Notes under the pieces: model-generated
What the model was told of the DNA's origin: nothing
Seen by the model: the letters and a program-made list of their open reading frames with translations, nothing else
Database searches by the model: none
Shown: positions 23,936-38,800 of the stretch, one piece after another
Layout: the number at the start of each line of letters is the position of its first letter
Numbering within the stretch: the stretch's first letter is position 1
Source: Scatophagus argus
Lineage: Eukaryota > Chordata > Actinopteri > Scatophagidae
Direction of reading: 5' to 3'
NCBI RefSeq assembly: GCF_020382885.2
Contig: NC_058514.1
Location: forward strand, 14,990,249-15,054,248
DNA: 64,000 bases
Program-made: the position numbers and the translations under genes

Positions 23936-26900
23936 ATCGTTTTTGTGGATTATGTCATTCAAGAGAAGGCAGACATCTCTACAGCCAATATCTCCAAAAC
24001 TCACACCAAAGCAATCACAATGGATAAATAACACTACAGGTGAGATGATTTTGGGGTGAATTGTGACTTTAAAGTTATCAAGTACTGATATTCAGCCTTG
24101 TTCGTCAGTGTGTTTACTAAAAGACTAAAATACTCTCTGAGTTATGCTTGTAGTTCATTGGAATTAGCTATAAACTGTCTCTACTTTCTCTATAATTTCT
24201 ACCAAATTGCATAGCTTTTTCCAGGAATGTTCTTGGAAATTTTTAGATAATTATACAAAAATTGCAAACAAAGCATAAGTAGAGTCGTATAATTGAACTG
24301 TAAAGCGAATGAAGGAGAAAGCTTGCTGAATTATGAAATAATGATTAAACATTTACTTTACCACGTATCTCCTTGCTGTGTTTCTTCTAACTTTTTCAAA
24401 TTAAACTGTATCGTAGATTCTGTATCGCTTCTGGATGTCTTTAAGACACATTTCTCCATAATCCAGTCTCATATTTGATGAAATTTTGGACCATAGTAGT
24501 TTCAAACAAAATTCTGAGAGTTTGAGGTCATAATTTAGGATACATAACTTTGCATTTGTGTTTGAAACAACACTTACACTCTGTTTATTTCTTTACTTTT
24601 ATCATTGCTTTTCTATTTTTTTTTACCCACGTGAACTGCTAAACTTTGTACCCCTTGGGCCTTTAGAGGGGAAGACTCTGAAGGTTTGCACATCAACATT
24701 GTTTCACTAATGGCAGAACAATGTTTACTCTGTCCTTAAACATGACTGCTACAGCCACTGTGGGAGAACACTGCACGGTCAGTGACATTAGTCACAGAAG
24801 CAAACATGCTCACATACATAGCTTTCTCTCCCACACAGCAACCCCACACATTAAATGTACACCACAGCAGTCTGTGTCCCTCTGGTGAATGCTCATTTTC
24901 ATCTAAACACTTTCTAAGTTTTTAGAGAGTCAGCAAAGACATAAAGACTAGAGGAGGAGAGCCACAACTTTCAAGACACTTGAGGCCTGACCATGAGTTG
25001 AGTGACCTGTCTGCATCAGTAAGTGACATTTTAACTGCTCAATATTTACAATTGTATCTCCTTGTGAACGTCAATCTGCCGAACTGATAAAATGAATTAT
25101 TAGCTCAGTTGTTGTGTAGAGAGTTAACTGGATCAAAATCTGATGTTCGTGTTCAGTATCAGTCCATTGTCATTAATCTTTGATTACATCTGTTTGATTT
25201 GTACTTTGTGTCTCGGATCTGAGAATGACAAATAGTTCTAATAACTGCAGACATTATCGCTTTTTATTATTTATAGGTTTAAAGTCTGACTATAAAAAAA
25301 CAATAAAGTTTGGTGTACAGAATCATTTTATTGCAGAATTACTCGAAGGAGCACCTAGTTTGAGGGATTCTGACCTTCATATGGTGGATAAGAACATTTG
25401 TGGTTCCCCACTGGATATCTATATTGTATCTCTCTTACTTTTCCATCTCTTGGATCAAAACTATTGTGCATGTGTGAGGGTTGCTCCACAATCCTGTCAG
25501 AAGAGAAAACAGCATACAATGGAACAATAAATGTTGTTAATACTCATAAATCAGATGTAATTATGGTTTACAGTACCCTTAAATGTGTTTCCACATATAT
25601 TATATTAGTACTGTCAGGAAAAAAAGTCTTTTTATGCAGAAGACATTTTGAAATGACTCAGTAGAACAATTGTGAAATAGATGATGGGTGAGTTCCATTT
25701 AGCTACTTCAGTTTCAGGGTTCTGGTATGGTTTGTGCAGGCTCACTGCCACACTTTCATGGCTTACTGGGACACTTGAATAGAACAAAGCCATTGTTAAT
25801 GTTACTGATAATACATGTGCTTTTCTATCTATGAAAAGTCGTTTCAAGTTGTAGAAAAGGTCCGTTATCGTATGTACCTGCACAAAAAATGATGCATTTA
25901 AAGAAAAGGTTTTGCGGAAATGTCGCCGCTACAATAAATGTAGTTATTTATTCAGCTTGGTATACTGACCCAAACCGACACTGTTCTGACAAGCTGGTTT
26001 TATCTTTATACATTTATAATTCTGTGTTTAGGAGTATCTCCATATCTCACAGTAGCAGAAGTTCACCTCTTCAAAAATGTAACCACACATTAGCATTGCA
26101 GTGATGCTATCAAAAAATTAAATACTTGTTCATAGTTGTTGTTACAGAGAATACGATTGATTTTTTTTTTTTTTTTTTTTTTGAGTAACTAATTTATTTG
26201 TTACCAGCTAAAATTAGCTCTGTGTACACTAATTGATGCTGAAATGTGTTCATGAGCCAACCTGAACTGCTGATGTTTCTGGTTCATGTGGAATGAAGCT
26301 TTGCAGTTTTTTTTAACTTTGGTAAATATATAAATATAAATCATAGATTATTTTATGATTTTATATTTTAAGTTATGTACTCAATGTTTTTATTTGATTT
26401 AATTTTGATTTTGTAAAGAGGTACCCCAGTAATTTAGTATTGCACTTTCATATTACACACTTGGAAGAGACATATAATAAAAGAATGCTTAATACTGTTT
26501 AGAGGAAATGCCAGAAGACTCTGACTTTTGGCCCCTGAGGGTCAAGTTCTAAAAACCCTTGGTCCTACATTTCCTATAAAGCAACTCAACTAAAGTATTT
26601 TTCTTTAGAGTTCCCCTGCCTGGTAAAAGTCTACATCTTTCAGAGTCCATGCACCAGTTTGTAATGTGGGTTTTACGTTAAAAATGTGTTTTCTGACAAA
26701 GAAGCCCAGCCTAGATAACCCTGAAAGCATAATAATTTCTTAGACATTAGAAAACTTCTTCAGAGCCAGCAAATATAGACAGATGTATAGATATTGTACA
26801 AGTAGCTGTGTAGTACTCTCCATAATGAACTGAATTTGTGCTTAAAAATAAGTGACACTTGCTTTTGGGGATGCGTCTCCTTTATTTTCTTTGTTTTCTT

Positions 26901-29250
26901 CCTTTAATTACACCTCCTGTTAGCCTACAATTGCAAATGCCTCAGTTTCACTCTTTCACAGAAGCAACAGATCATGTCTGCTTTTCTCAGCCTTAATACG
27001 ACAGTGATGACGATTGGAGCAGAGACTTACAATGTTGCATTGTTAAGCAGATTACTCCAACCAAGTGTATCTGTCTCACCACATCCTGTTCAGTCCAGCA
27101 GGACAGTCCAGGACATTCTGTCTGCTGAAGTTGCAATGTGTTCTTGTTCTCTGGAATTTGATGTGTTTTCCCCTTTTTTGTCTGTTGTGACATTACTGCA
27201 AGCTCAGGTACAGCACAGGCACTCATACAGTGACCCTCAAAGAGCCAAAAATGTGCTTCTGCTAACTGTCAAGTTTCGCCCAGACTCCCTGTGCTTCCCA
27301 TACACAGAGAATCTGGCAGTACCTGCTCACCACACTGACTACTTTAGCGCTACATCTCTGCACGCTGTCTGCTACAGTGAGCAGTGGTCAGTCAATACCC
27401 CTTCACTCCTATGTTGCATGTTTTAAATATGCTGGGGAGGGAGGTCACTTTAGACAAGGTTAAGTTTCTGGAGCTCAGTTCAACAACAACATTTGAATTC
27501 ACACCAACGAGAAAACAGTTACATTGCAGGGTCTGCCAAGGTGGAATACACTGCAAAATGTAGAGAAGAATGGGATAAGTTGACAGCCACCAGTTTGAAC
27601 TTGAATTAGAGTTAGTAAGCAAGAATTTCTATTTCCATTCCTGAAAATGGAACCAGGTAAAAGAATATTACCCCTTGAAGGCTCAATTTAACCTGCCCCC
27701 ATGCTCTTCTTACGCTTAAAGCTGAGGTTTTTCTGGATTATATGCACTACAGTGTTTAGATTTTTAAGCCAATTTTGGTTAGTTGTTTTTGTATTCCAGG
27801 GTTTATTCCGATTGCCTCCGGGTATTTAGAATCTCGATGCATGTCCCTATATAATATAATTGAATGTACATGAAATGTGCACAAAGTTTAATGGAATTTA
27901 AGGATATCCTTATAAAATATAAAGTGCAAAGAAATGGGCTCTATCAGTGGTACAACAACATACAACATAGCACAGCATTATAGCATAAACTCTTTTTATT
28001 ATTATTACGCAACCTCCATTTTTTGCCATATCATGTTAATATGTTTTATTGCTGTAACACCCTAGGATCAATAAAGGACTATCTTATCTTTTAATTGTGC
28101 TTGTAATTTTACATCATGTTTCACTGCTGTAAAAGTACAAAAAGCAGAATGACTTCAGTGTCTCACCGTTTAATTTGTATTTACCCATCTTGTTCCATTT
28201 TTCTCAATGATGGTTAATTGGCGACTACATCGTTTGCAGACCAGTAACAGACCAATGTTGACATATTGCAGGACCAAATCAAAGCAGCCTGTACTGCTAA
28301 CGGTTGGCTTTCAAAGTGATACTAAGTAAATAAAACAGTAGGCCCTTTGACCGAATCTGCCTACAATTGATTTATTAACTCAAATAAATACATACAAAGT
28401 GGAGAGCGGCTGGCCTTGGCATTATCAACGTTATCAGTCTTTGTGCTCATTTATAACCGAACATGGTGTGACAGAACAAAAGTTGGCTGAAACCACCTAA
28501 TCACAGCCGTACAGTTAGATCACACCAATTTATTGCACTAATTTGTGTGAGCTTGGAGGCACTGTTCCAATGTTTTAAGATGTGTAAGACACACCCGCAC
28601 ACACTTTCCAAGAACCTGACCTGAACTGTGCTTAATCCTGGACAAACAGTGGGAACTGGCATTACCTGCAATTATTATATTATATATATTATAAGTACAC
28701 AGAATACACACACACAAACGAGTTTCTCCTCTTTATTCATTAAGGTTAATGTTGATCAAAATTTGACGACTTTGTAATATCTCTCTGCTCATGATAAACA
28801 TGAACTTTAACCTGTTGTGTGTTTAATTCGAGGTCGAAATCTGATAATCAGAATATTAGTGTGTCTTATCACAAGCTAGATAAATACATTTTGGAATACA
28901 ACTCCTGCATTCAGTAGCTTTTTCCTCAAACACTCTGAGTTCCTGTTAACACAAAGGCTATTTTTACCCTTGAAGAGTAAGGCAGAGCACTGCAGCCGAC
29001 CTTAAGCCGCATTTCCCATCCTGAAAAGCTACTTGATTTCCACTTCATAACAATAACCCGTCCTGTCCTGTCCAGTCTGTCCCTTCCACATCCTCCCTAT
29101 CCTGCCCATTGGTACAATATCTTCCACATACTCTTTGGGCGGAAAACCTCCACTGAAAGTTGCAGATTACAGATATCAGTACAGAACAATGGTCAAGGAT
29201 AAGGCAAGCATCCAGCATTTGTGCGAAACAGGGGCTTCATCATAATTGCT

Positions 29251-29263
29251 GTTAATAATTACA
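29251..29263 (+). promoter_or_regulatory. HNF1-like site upstream of slc26a3 copy 1
   Basis: GTTAATAATTACA matches the HNF1 consensus GTTAATNATTAAC except at the end. A GATA motif (TGATAAG) follows at about 29267. The site is upstream of a candidate first exon ending at 29389. HNF1 factors are known regulators of intestinal and renal epithelial genes; function here is inferred. Confidence 0.4.
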
Positions 29264-29319
29264 GTTGTGATAAGCGGTAGTGGTGGTGTTTATTGATGGC
29301 AAAGCCGTCTCATGTCACA

Positions 29320-29389
29320 GTTCATCAGCAGGAGCTGGAGGACGAGGAAGAGTGAGTGGAGAGTTGGACACAGATCAGGGCATCGTCAG
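29320..29389 (+). promoter_or_regulatory. Candidate non-coding first exon of slc26a3 copy 1
   Basis: A donor (CGTCAG|GTATGTG) follows 29389, and an acceptor (TGAATCTCAG) at 29780 starts the exon with the initiator ATG. The 5' edge is arbitrary; the exon is inferred only from splice sites. Confidence 0.35.
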
Positions 29390-29826
29390 GTATGTGGAAC
29401 GAGCTGCTGTACGTTACACAAGGATAAGATAAGTTGGTGGAAAAAGAAACTATTACTTTGTTTAAGTTTTGAGTGTGACTTTTTTTAACTTGGGAGGATC
29501 TTCATAAGGAATGTTAGAAATGCTGATAACAAAATCTTGGAAAATACAGGTAGCTGAGACATTTCAGTACTAAAATTTAAAACAAGCAGCTGGTGTTAAT
29601 CTGTTTCTAAAGCTCAAATACAACCTGACAAATCCCCCCCCACACACCTCAGACAGTGCAGGTCCTGACCTGGCTCTGCCTGTATTTGAGGGTCTGCATC
29701 TCTGTTGTTTGCTGTTAATACTCTTTGATAAGTCATGTTCAAAGACAAGACAGGATCCTAATGTGATTAATGAATCTCAGAGACACATAGAGAGGAAGCA
29801 GCAGTCCTCCAGGCACCAGAGGCAAG

Positions 29827-32800
29827 ATGATGCGACCAGGAGCTAGGCAGTATGTAGTGGCCAGGCCGCTGTACTCGGAGGACTCCTTCACCGAGGAGCA
29901 TGAGAAGATCTACAGGCACCGCAAGACCATTCTGGATCACGTCAAGCAGTACTTCACGTAAGGAATACATAATGCTTTTTGGTTTTTATTTGTTTTTGAG
30001 TTGCAATCAATGCACAATTAACTCTTGAAATCTGTCCTTTATGTTGGTGATGAAGTCAAAGGGGAGAGCGGGAAAAGTTCTTCTAGGTAAAATGAGTTCT
30101 GTTGTAGTTATACCACTAAAACCTACAACCTTTCTCTGTTATTGACCACAACTGTTATATAGTTTTTACACTTAAAACTGATTAACTCTTGATGGCTCAG
30201 GTCAGTTTTGCAAAGTCAAACCTTTTTGATCCACATAAATTAAAAATAATAGAGTAAGATGTAAGACATTTGTGTTTGCAGAAAATGAGAGAACCAAAGA
30301 AAACCAGCACATTGTAAATTACTTACTCACTTTTTCAGTGATGTGTTGCTCTTTGGACATTCATCCGTTAAGTTCATGTAAACATGGAGGAAAATGAAGT
30401 GAGTAGTGTGATTGTCAAACTGTGGCATTTTTTGATTCTACTCCAATTTTTTAAAATGTACCTGTCTATAAGGATTTCTGTTGTACAAGAGCTTTGTAGA
30501 AGTTGATTTCCAAAAGTATAAATTACATGACAGATTATTGAGAGTAAATTAAATACAATTTAACTTGTCAATTTAACTGTCACGGTAACAAAGAGCTCAG
30601 AAAGTGTCTAATTTTACCCTGTTCTCCCCGACTATTTGCTTTACTTTCTTCATCTTTGTTTTTGTCAATATTTAGCCTTTGACTTTTATTTCTTTGCTTT
30701 GGTGGTTTTAGTTGTCTGTAAAAATGAGCTGTTTAACCAGTTAGATTGTACTTTTTGATCTCTCTTGTATTCTCTCTTATGTTGACATATAGACATGACT
30801 GATATGAGGAATATCCTAAAGCATACACTGAATGTCACTGAAATCACTTTCATTTTACACTCTCAGCATCTTGAATCTGTTTGCTAAAGATCAGCGCCAC
30901 ATAACTTCAGCAGAGCTTCAGAGAGTGACTGTTCTTTCCATCAATTTATTCATCAGTTTCACGTGAACTCCGCATTTCTCTGCATTTCTTCTGCTATTGT
31001 GCCATTGCAGATGTGATGCCAAACGAGCCAAGAATGCAGCTCTCTCTCTTTTGCCAGTTATCAGCTGGATCAGAATCTACCAAGTCAAAGAGTGGCTGCT
31101 CAGTGACATCTTGTCTGGTGTCAGCACTGGACTGGTAGCTGTCCTGCAAGGTAATATGTGTTTCATTTCATCTGAAAGTAAGGCGAAGATTTCAGTTCTA
31201 TTTTGACAATTTTTTGTTACAACATCAGAAAGTTGCAATTATTGTCACAATAATTGCGCTATTATGGAAGGTCAATCGTATTCATCTCAAATATTATCTG
31301 ATTTTGGGCACAGTGGTTAAATTCTGTACCAGTACGACTGGGTGTGTTTGCAGTTGTGATACTGGCAATGATTCTCATCCTCCTTCTCGTCGGTCAGGGT
31401 AGTTGAAGTGTGAACCCGTTGCCACTCAATTAAGATGAAACTTCATAATTATCAGTAGCCTCATTCCCACTGCATGAGCTAACCAAAGGGAGTAGATAAA
31501 TGCACCTTTAATCACAGAGTGTTGGTATCGGTAGAAAGAAATGCACACTGTTTGAACATTCCTCGGGGGAGGGGGGGGGGGATCCTGTTACTGATTCGCC
31601 CAGAAGGGCTCCTGCGTAATTCATGGGTTTTGATGTGTTGTGGGCTTTAATCAAAAAGATGTGATTTTGCTTCTGCACAAAGCTACCAACAAAATAAAAT
31701 GATATCTCATCTGTGCCTCTAAAAATGTGTCATTACAAAATATGAAAATGAAAATGAAAAAATGTTATGTATGACACACATTTTGTTCATAAAACCTTAT
31801 CTGATAATATATGATAACAGTCAACCTTTACTCTGTTATCTGAGTTGTTTAGAATATTGATATGGTTGTCCTTAACAGTGAGTCATGATTATTATCTAAA
31901 CAAACCTAGAACTGTTATGCTATAGTTGTTGTACAAAATTATTCTTTTCATTTTCAACGTGTGGTGCCATAAATAGTATTGCAGTGTACATCATCAGAGA
32001 GGTGTAAGAAACAAGTATAAGTATAGTATAAGAATCATCAGTATAAGCATCACACTGTAAATCTGTATAATATGAGCATGCTTTTGTTTTTCAGGTCTGG
32101 CTTACTGTCTCCTGGCCTCTCTGCCAGCCTGGTACGGACTTTTCTCTGCCTTCTTCCCTGTTGTCATGTACTTCTTCTTGGGCACCTCCAGACACATCTC
32201 AGTAGGTAAGGCCAATATGTGTGCATTTGTGTTGCAGAATGTATATCTCTGTCCGCTCAAAAGGCCACAGTTAAACTAAAGGCGCCTCCCTCTGTATTTC
32301 CAGGTCCGTTTCCAGTCTTGTGTCTGATGATTGGCTCTGTGGTCACCAGGCTGATCCCAGACGAGGGTCCGCCCACCAACATCACAGGGCTTGAAGGCCT
32401 CACCATAGATGAACAAAGAGTGCTGGTGGCTTCCTCTGTGACCTTCCTCTGCGGTCTTATGCAGGTGAAACACATTCACTCGACCACTCAGCATCAAAGC
32501 CCTGTTATAGCAAGCATCTTTAAGTTTCATTGACCAAGACAAGGGCAAGTTGTGCAGATGTTGGAGACAGTCAGCTCTTCATGACCAAATGCAAAAAGAA
32601 TTTGCATGATCTGACTAAAGTACCCATTAAGTTTGACTTCAGGAAAGGCCCTTTCCAAGTAAACCCAAATACAATATGTTTATACGAACAAAATACTAAC
32701 ATATCAAATATAAAGCTTCAGCATATACATATATGTTCATTGAAAATATTTGGTTGTATCATGGTTGTGTTGCCACAAATGGGTATATACAGTAAATGTT

Positions 32801-35800
32801 ACAATGTTACAATGTCGCTGTCTCACCAAGTTATCACGCAACTGGCAAGCCATGAAGTCCTGATAAGAAGGTTATTTCATATACACATAATCTGTACATG
32901 ATGTGACTATATTGTAGAAATTTGGATGTGATACACGTAAAATGCACAGAACTAACATATCCATGGTTAACAGAAACATACAATGTCAACATTTTTTTGT
33001 GGTGACTGGGTTGCATAAAAGTTTCCAGGAATAATAATACCGAGGTCTTCAAAGGGCAAAATATTAAAATATTTTTAAAAGTTTTTATGTGTGTCATATG
33101 GAGAAGTTGTATAGCAGTCACGTTTACATCCTTCAAAATCACTCTTTAACAGGAAAAATAAAAGGTGAAAAGTGCAAAACTGGTTGACATTTTGGGAAAT
33201 GCACTCACTGTCTTGCAGAACAACACATGAACATAGTTAAATCTGCAGTCCCATTAAAATGAAGATGTTGGGTTTGGTGGACTATCAGATAAATTAATGG
33301 CTGCTCTATACACTGTTAGGAATATGAATGGACATTAGTAGTCAGGTGATTGCACACATCTGGTGAATGAGCCAGTAACTGTGAAGTATCAATAATAAAA
33401 CAGCTGACACCAGTCAGCTAATACAAGTTGCTCCTGAGGTCAGCATGAGCTTTTCTCTGCCACATTTGATGTATTTTGTTGCATCCAGCTAGAATATACT
33501 CATTCAAAAGTTGCTTTTCTGGAGTGCTGATACCAGGGAACAGGACATGGACATTTTCTGCTGTCCCATCAGTGCAACAGATCAGATTCTAGGCCAGACT
33601 ACCTAGAAAACAGTAGCTGTAGGTGTTGTGATGCACGTCACATGTCATCACTGTTTGTTACCTCCACAGAAAGGGAAGAATGTTGTCATCTGCTTTTAGA
33701 TGGGCCTTAGTAGGATGTATAGCAGTAATATTGTATAGACATGGAAACATGACCATAGCTGCAAAGGCACCACTTTCTAGTGTGCACAGTCCACTGCACC
33801 TCTAGTGGATCTAGATCAAAATCAGATCCAGGTGTGGTGACCGCTCTGTACATGGAAAGAAGTTACAGTGGGTTTCATAAACCACCACATCATTTTCACG
33901 ATCTCACTGTTTCTTCCAGCTTGCCATGGGTGTCCTGCAGGTGGGCTTTATTGTCATCTACCTGTCCGACACACTGGTGTCTGGCTTCACCACAGCAGCT
34001 GCCATCCACATCCTGGTGTCCCAGCTTAAGTTTGTGTTGGGACTGCAAGTCCCAGGCATCAGTGGTCCACTTGCTATTGTATATGTAAGTACAAAACAGT
34101 TTGAAGCTTTCTCATTGCTTATCACAGTCAGGTAATTGGGGTCATTTATCTGTTAACCCTGACTTTTTGCCCTCTTCAGACCTTAGAGATCATATTCAAT
34201 AAGATAACTTCCAGCAACGTGTGTGACGTGGTGATCTCCTTGGTGATCATGGTGACGGTGTTCATCGTGAAGGAGCTAAATGACAGATTCAAATCCAAGC
34301 TGCCCGTACCCATCCCCATAGAGGTTATCATGGTGAGTAACATTGTCCAATATGACTCATAGTATTGATTGATTGATTGATTGATATATATTTGAACATA
34401 GATAAACAAAAAGAATGAAACAATCACACAATGAAACAGCAAGACTTAACGCTTATTGATGTTCAAAAGGAGTGGGAAGAAGCCAAAGCTTATTCAGTCT
34501 CACCCCTTCTCCCTAGTTACTTCAATATATACTATGATAATTTATAGAATAGTGATATTTATATACACACATATATACATCGATACACATACGTTCATCA
34601 TACAATAATGTATAATTTATAAGCATGCATACATACACAGATACACACACACACATATATATAGACATACATAAACACACGCACACACATAGCACAATGA
34701 GTATGTTTCCATAGCCTGAGGTGTTGAAATATAAACAGTAGTAATGATAACACATATTTTGATTGTGACTATTTATGACTGTGCTTGATTGGAGTGCGGT
34801 CCATAACAATTACTAATCTAATTTATGAGCTCATCTATGTCACCTAAAAGAAAGCATTCGTCTAAGTTCAAAGAAACAGTCCTCAATCTGTAGAACAGGA
34901 GTTAATAAATATCTAATTTTGAAACTCCTGTGAATCAGGACTAACGGCTTCTATCCATTGTGTCATTTCTTCTCCAGACTGTCATTGCATGTGGAGTTTC
35001 ATACGCACTCGATTTCAAAACAAGATATGGCATTGATGTTGTTGGTCATATTCCATTGGGGTAAGACATTTTGCACAAGAGTGAAAAGCAGTTTTTTTTT
35101 GCCTAGCTGTTTCGTCAGTGATAATTACAACAAATGCATCAAACATGCTGGGTATTTGGTGACAGTGATGTGGCCATGAAACTGATATAGTTCAAAACAG
35201 AAATTACTTTTGGAAAAAGTAAGATGAGTGAGGTGTTATTTGTCCTAACTGTGCACTAGTAGCAAGCAACATGAGTTTGAGTTTTCACACTCCAGTTCTT
35301 TCTTAGATTACTGCAAATAGGACAGGGCAAGTAATAAAAAGATAACTGTTCAGTGTGTGTGCTGCCTTGTCACTATGGCAACAAGTGTGTTTACTTTGGT
35401 GAAATTGGACTTGGTGGATCTTGCCCACTTGGAATTCTCTGAATGGAGAATTGACCCAGCAAATGTGTTTTACATGGTTTTGATGGTGGGGAAAACAATG
35501 TAAACCATCCAGTCCTGGAATCAACTCAGTCCTGGAATCAAACCCAAGACCTTACCATGAAGTGACAGTGAAAGTTGATCACTATCTTTGTAAGGTTCCC
35601 AGTTCTAAGGCTACATGAATAAATTTCTTTCAAACAGCCACATCCTTTGTCAGGTCAGTGTAGCTGCTTTTGCCTTGAATATAATGTTATGATTATGTTA
35701 TGAGTTTATGGGTCTCAATATCTGTCTATCCGAAGAGACTAATTCATGAGTTACATCACTCACAGTGGAAAGATAATGAGAACATAAAATACAATGCAGG

Positions 35801-38800
35801 CACATATCTGCAAGGCTACACCCATCAATATTGTTGGAACACTTGTAGATAGTGTTTTACATGCAATGCACAAAAGCAAATGCACAAAATGCAACACACA
35901 AAAGTGTCATCAACACGGGCTGTTGACTGTTATACTGCATGGTGACTAGGGTAAAGACAACTTTCAGATAATATGGTGAATCCATAAGGCTCAGAACATA
36001 CTTGTCTTTGCAATTAACTTGATAACTCATAAGCCATAAGCACAATGAATATTGTTATATGAGGTGGAATTCAAATTGAATATCTATTAGAAATGCTAAG
36101 GAAATATTTCAACATGACATCCGTTCTCAGGTACGAGTCTCCGGTGGCTCCAAACCTGCACATCTTCAAGGAAACAGCAGTGGATGCATTTCCCATGGCG
36201 ATAGTGGGTTTCGCTGTTGCCTTCTCTGTTGCAAAAGTCTATTCTGTAAAACACGATTACACCATAGATGGAAACCAGGTACGGAACAGTGCTAAGATTT
36301 ACAAAAAGTCAAAGCCACTGTACAGATTTGATCTGATAACAAGACATGTCTTCTCTCTTACCTGATGTAGGAGCTGATAGCTTTTGGAGTCAGCAACATC
36401 TTTGGAGCTTCCTTCAAGTCCTTTGCTGCAAGCACAGCTCTTTCCAGGAGTGCAGTGCAGGAGAGCACAGGTGGAAAGACTCAGGTAAAGAAATATTGGA
36501 TGTTTTTTTCATTCAACGTGCTCCTTCATCAGTGTGCTATTTGCCTTAATCCTAGATGTACAAGATCTCAAAAGGTGTTCTTGATACCATACTGAAAATA
36601 TACTCATATTGAGAACCATAGTCATTTATAACCATGTTAAACTGTTGCAGCAACAACATTTTAGACAGTTTTCTCATATGCCTAAAATTGAATTCAGCCT
36701 GTTAAAGATAAGTGTCCCCAAGACATTCCTGAAATCTACAATTCAACATATCTGTTTGGTCATTTTCAGATCGCTGGTTTACTGTCAGCTATCATGGTGA
36801 TGATCGTCACGATGGCCATCGGATTCCTACTGAATCCATTGCCAAAGGTAAACCTCAGAATTCCCTTAAACTCTGCCAACATACAAACCTTGAAGACTGG
36901 ACTGGCTGAAATTTGAACTTAATCTACTGTCTTAACAGTCAGTGCTTGGTGCTGTAGTCATCGTCAATCTGAAGGGCATGCTGATGCAGTGTAGAGAGAT
37001 CCCATACCTGTGGAGGAGAGATAAACATGACTGTGTAAGTTATCACAAATTCTAGAGAAAATTTTAAAAGTCCAATAAAATCTCTGCATTTGAAGACTTG
37101 TTATGGTCCTTTCATTTTACTTGGCAATAAAAAAGAATGACATATTCCCCTCTAAAAAAAAACAACAAAAAACTCTTCTGCTTCTTACCACTGTTGTCCA
37201 GGTGGTGTGGTTAAGTACCTGTATTGCATCCATCCTTCTGGGGCTGGATCTTGGATTGGCTGCAGGCCTTGGTGTGGAGCTGATTACTGTCATCCTCAGG
37301 ACTCAGTTGTAAGTATCACCACTAACTCTATTTTCTTACACTCTCTATTGTCTTTTTGTCTTAGATCGTAGATTTCCTTCAAGTCTTAGTGGCACACAGT
37401 TTTCCTTTTGGTACATGGAACATCGGAAATGTTTTTAGAACTGATGAAGTCCTCAGTACTCCAATTTTTAGTCATGTAGCAGCTCTGTGGATGGTGTTGG
37501 TTGATCAGTCCAACACTAAAGTCAAAACTAAAAAATTTGATGATAGACTGCAATTCAATATTGTACAAATGTTTTCACATTCAAATATACTAATGTAAGA
37601 TGGTCAACATAGCAGCTCTTACCTGCTACCTGTTGTAATGTCATTGTGAACATGTTACCATGCTGACATTAGCATTTAACAAAAACTACTGCTGTGCCTA
37701 AGTACAACTTCTAAGAGATGTTAGCAGACTGTAGACCATCCATTCTCCACCAGTGTGTAGTTGGCCTCAGAGCACTGTTTCTTTATTAATTTCTTTGTTA
37801 TATATTTTACAAATCTATTTAGTTTTTATATGTAAATACACTCAACATAAAATTAAAAGTTCAATTACCAGTGTCTGACTATCATCACTACCATCTTTTT
37901 TTTTATTAAGCCCTCGTTGCAGTGTGCTGGCCAACATCAAAGGAACTGATATCTACAAGGACAGAAAGGATTATATTGATGTAAGTTCATATGTGTTCTG
38001 TCAGCTATTTGGGAAATACACTTGTCTGCTTTTTGGCACAGAGTTAGGCCTACAAGAGGATTCTTATCATCTAACTGTCCTTTAAAACGTTTATTGTATT
38101 GCATAACTTCCAAACTTAGGGATCTCAAGGGAGCAGTATCTGACAGTATCAGAGTTAGTTTGATTTTCAGCTTGTAATGAACTGGGGGGAAGGGTGTCTG
38201 TGCTGAAAGTTTAATTTCACCTGCAGAAAGAAAATCTCCAAATGTGCTTATACCACCCATAAAGCAGAGCTTGTGTCTTCTTATGAATAGGTGAAGAGTT
38301 GATAAGAATCAAGTTTGCATCTTATGAGAGACTAGTTTAATCTATGATTTTGAGTATAACAGTAATGACTCTCTCTAGATATATGAGCCAGAGGGAGTGA
38401 AGATTTTCAGGATACCATCACCTATCTTCTTTGCCAACATTGAGTTCTTCAGGACCAAACTGGTGGAAGCTGTAAGTACAGCTGTGGATTGTGTTGTTTT
38501 GTTTTTTCTGTTTAATTAACTTAGATGTGACACAGCATATTATCCAACGGAAAATACCATAAAGACTGCCATAAAAAGAACTGAGACAGGCTGTAAAATA
38601 CAACTGTATCTATCTTATCTTCGACCTCATTCCTTTGACTTTCTAAAATGTTCCTCTAATGTCTTCTCAGGTTGGATTTAACCCCTTGAGAGTGTTACGA
38701 AAGAGAAATAAGGCACTGAGGATGATCCGGAAACTACTAAAAAAGGGAGATCTGCAATGGACATCAGTAAGTAATAACTATGACTTTGTTGAGTTAAAAC

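Larger units (their letters stand above)
18909..29250. other. Repeat-rich spacer between the kinase and the slc26a3 pair
   Basis: About 10 kb without a gene I can support. It contains the kinase 3' UTR (AATAAA at 19379-19384), a Penelope-like relic (20620-21010), a LINE end (22600-23215), a foldback repeat (23827-23935), a T run (26161-26182) and AT-rich single-copy DNA. The longest open frame, 26974-27426 (150 codons), has no recognisable similarity or clear splice context. Confidence 0.55.

Noticed and set aside
26974-27426. 150-codon open frame in the 19-29 kb spacer
   Set aside because: No recognisable domain, no clear splice sites or poly(A) signal in place, and composition like the surrounding spacer. 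It is probably chance.
35400-35580. tRNA-derived SINE suspected from a B-box-like string (reverse of ggaatcaaacccaagacc) and a duplicated cctggaatcaa
   Set aside because: No A box at the right distance and no tail, so the evidence is too thin to annotate.
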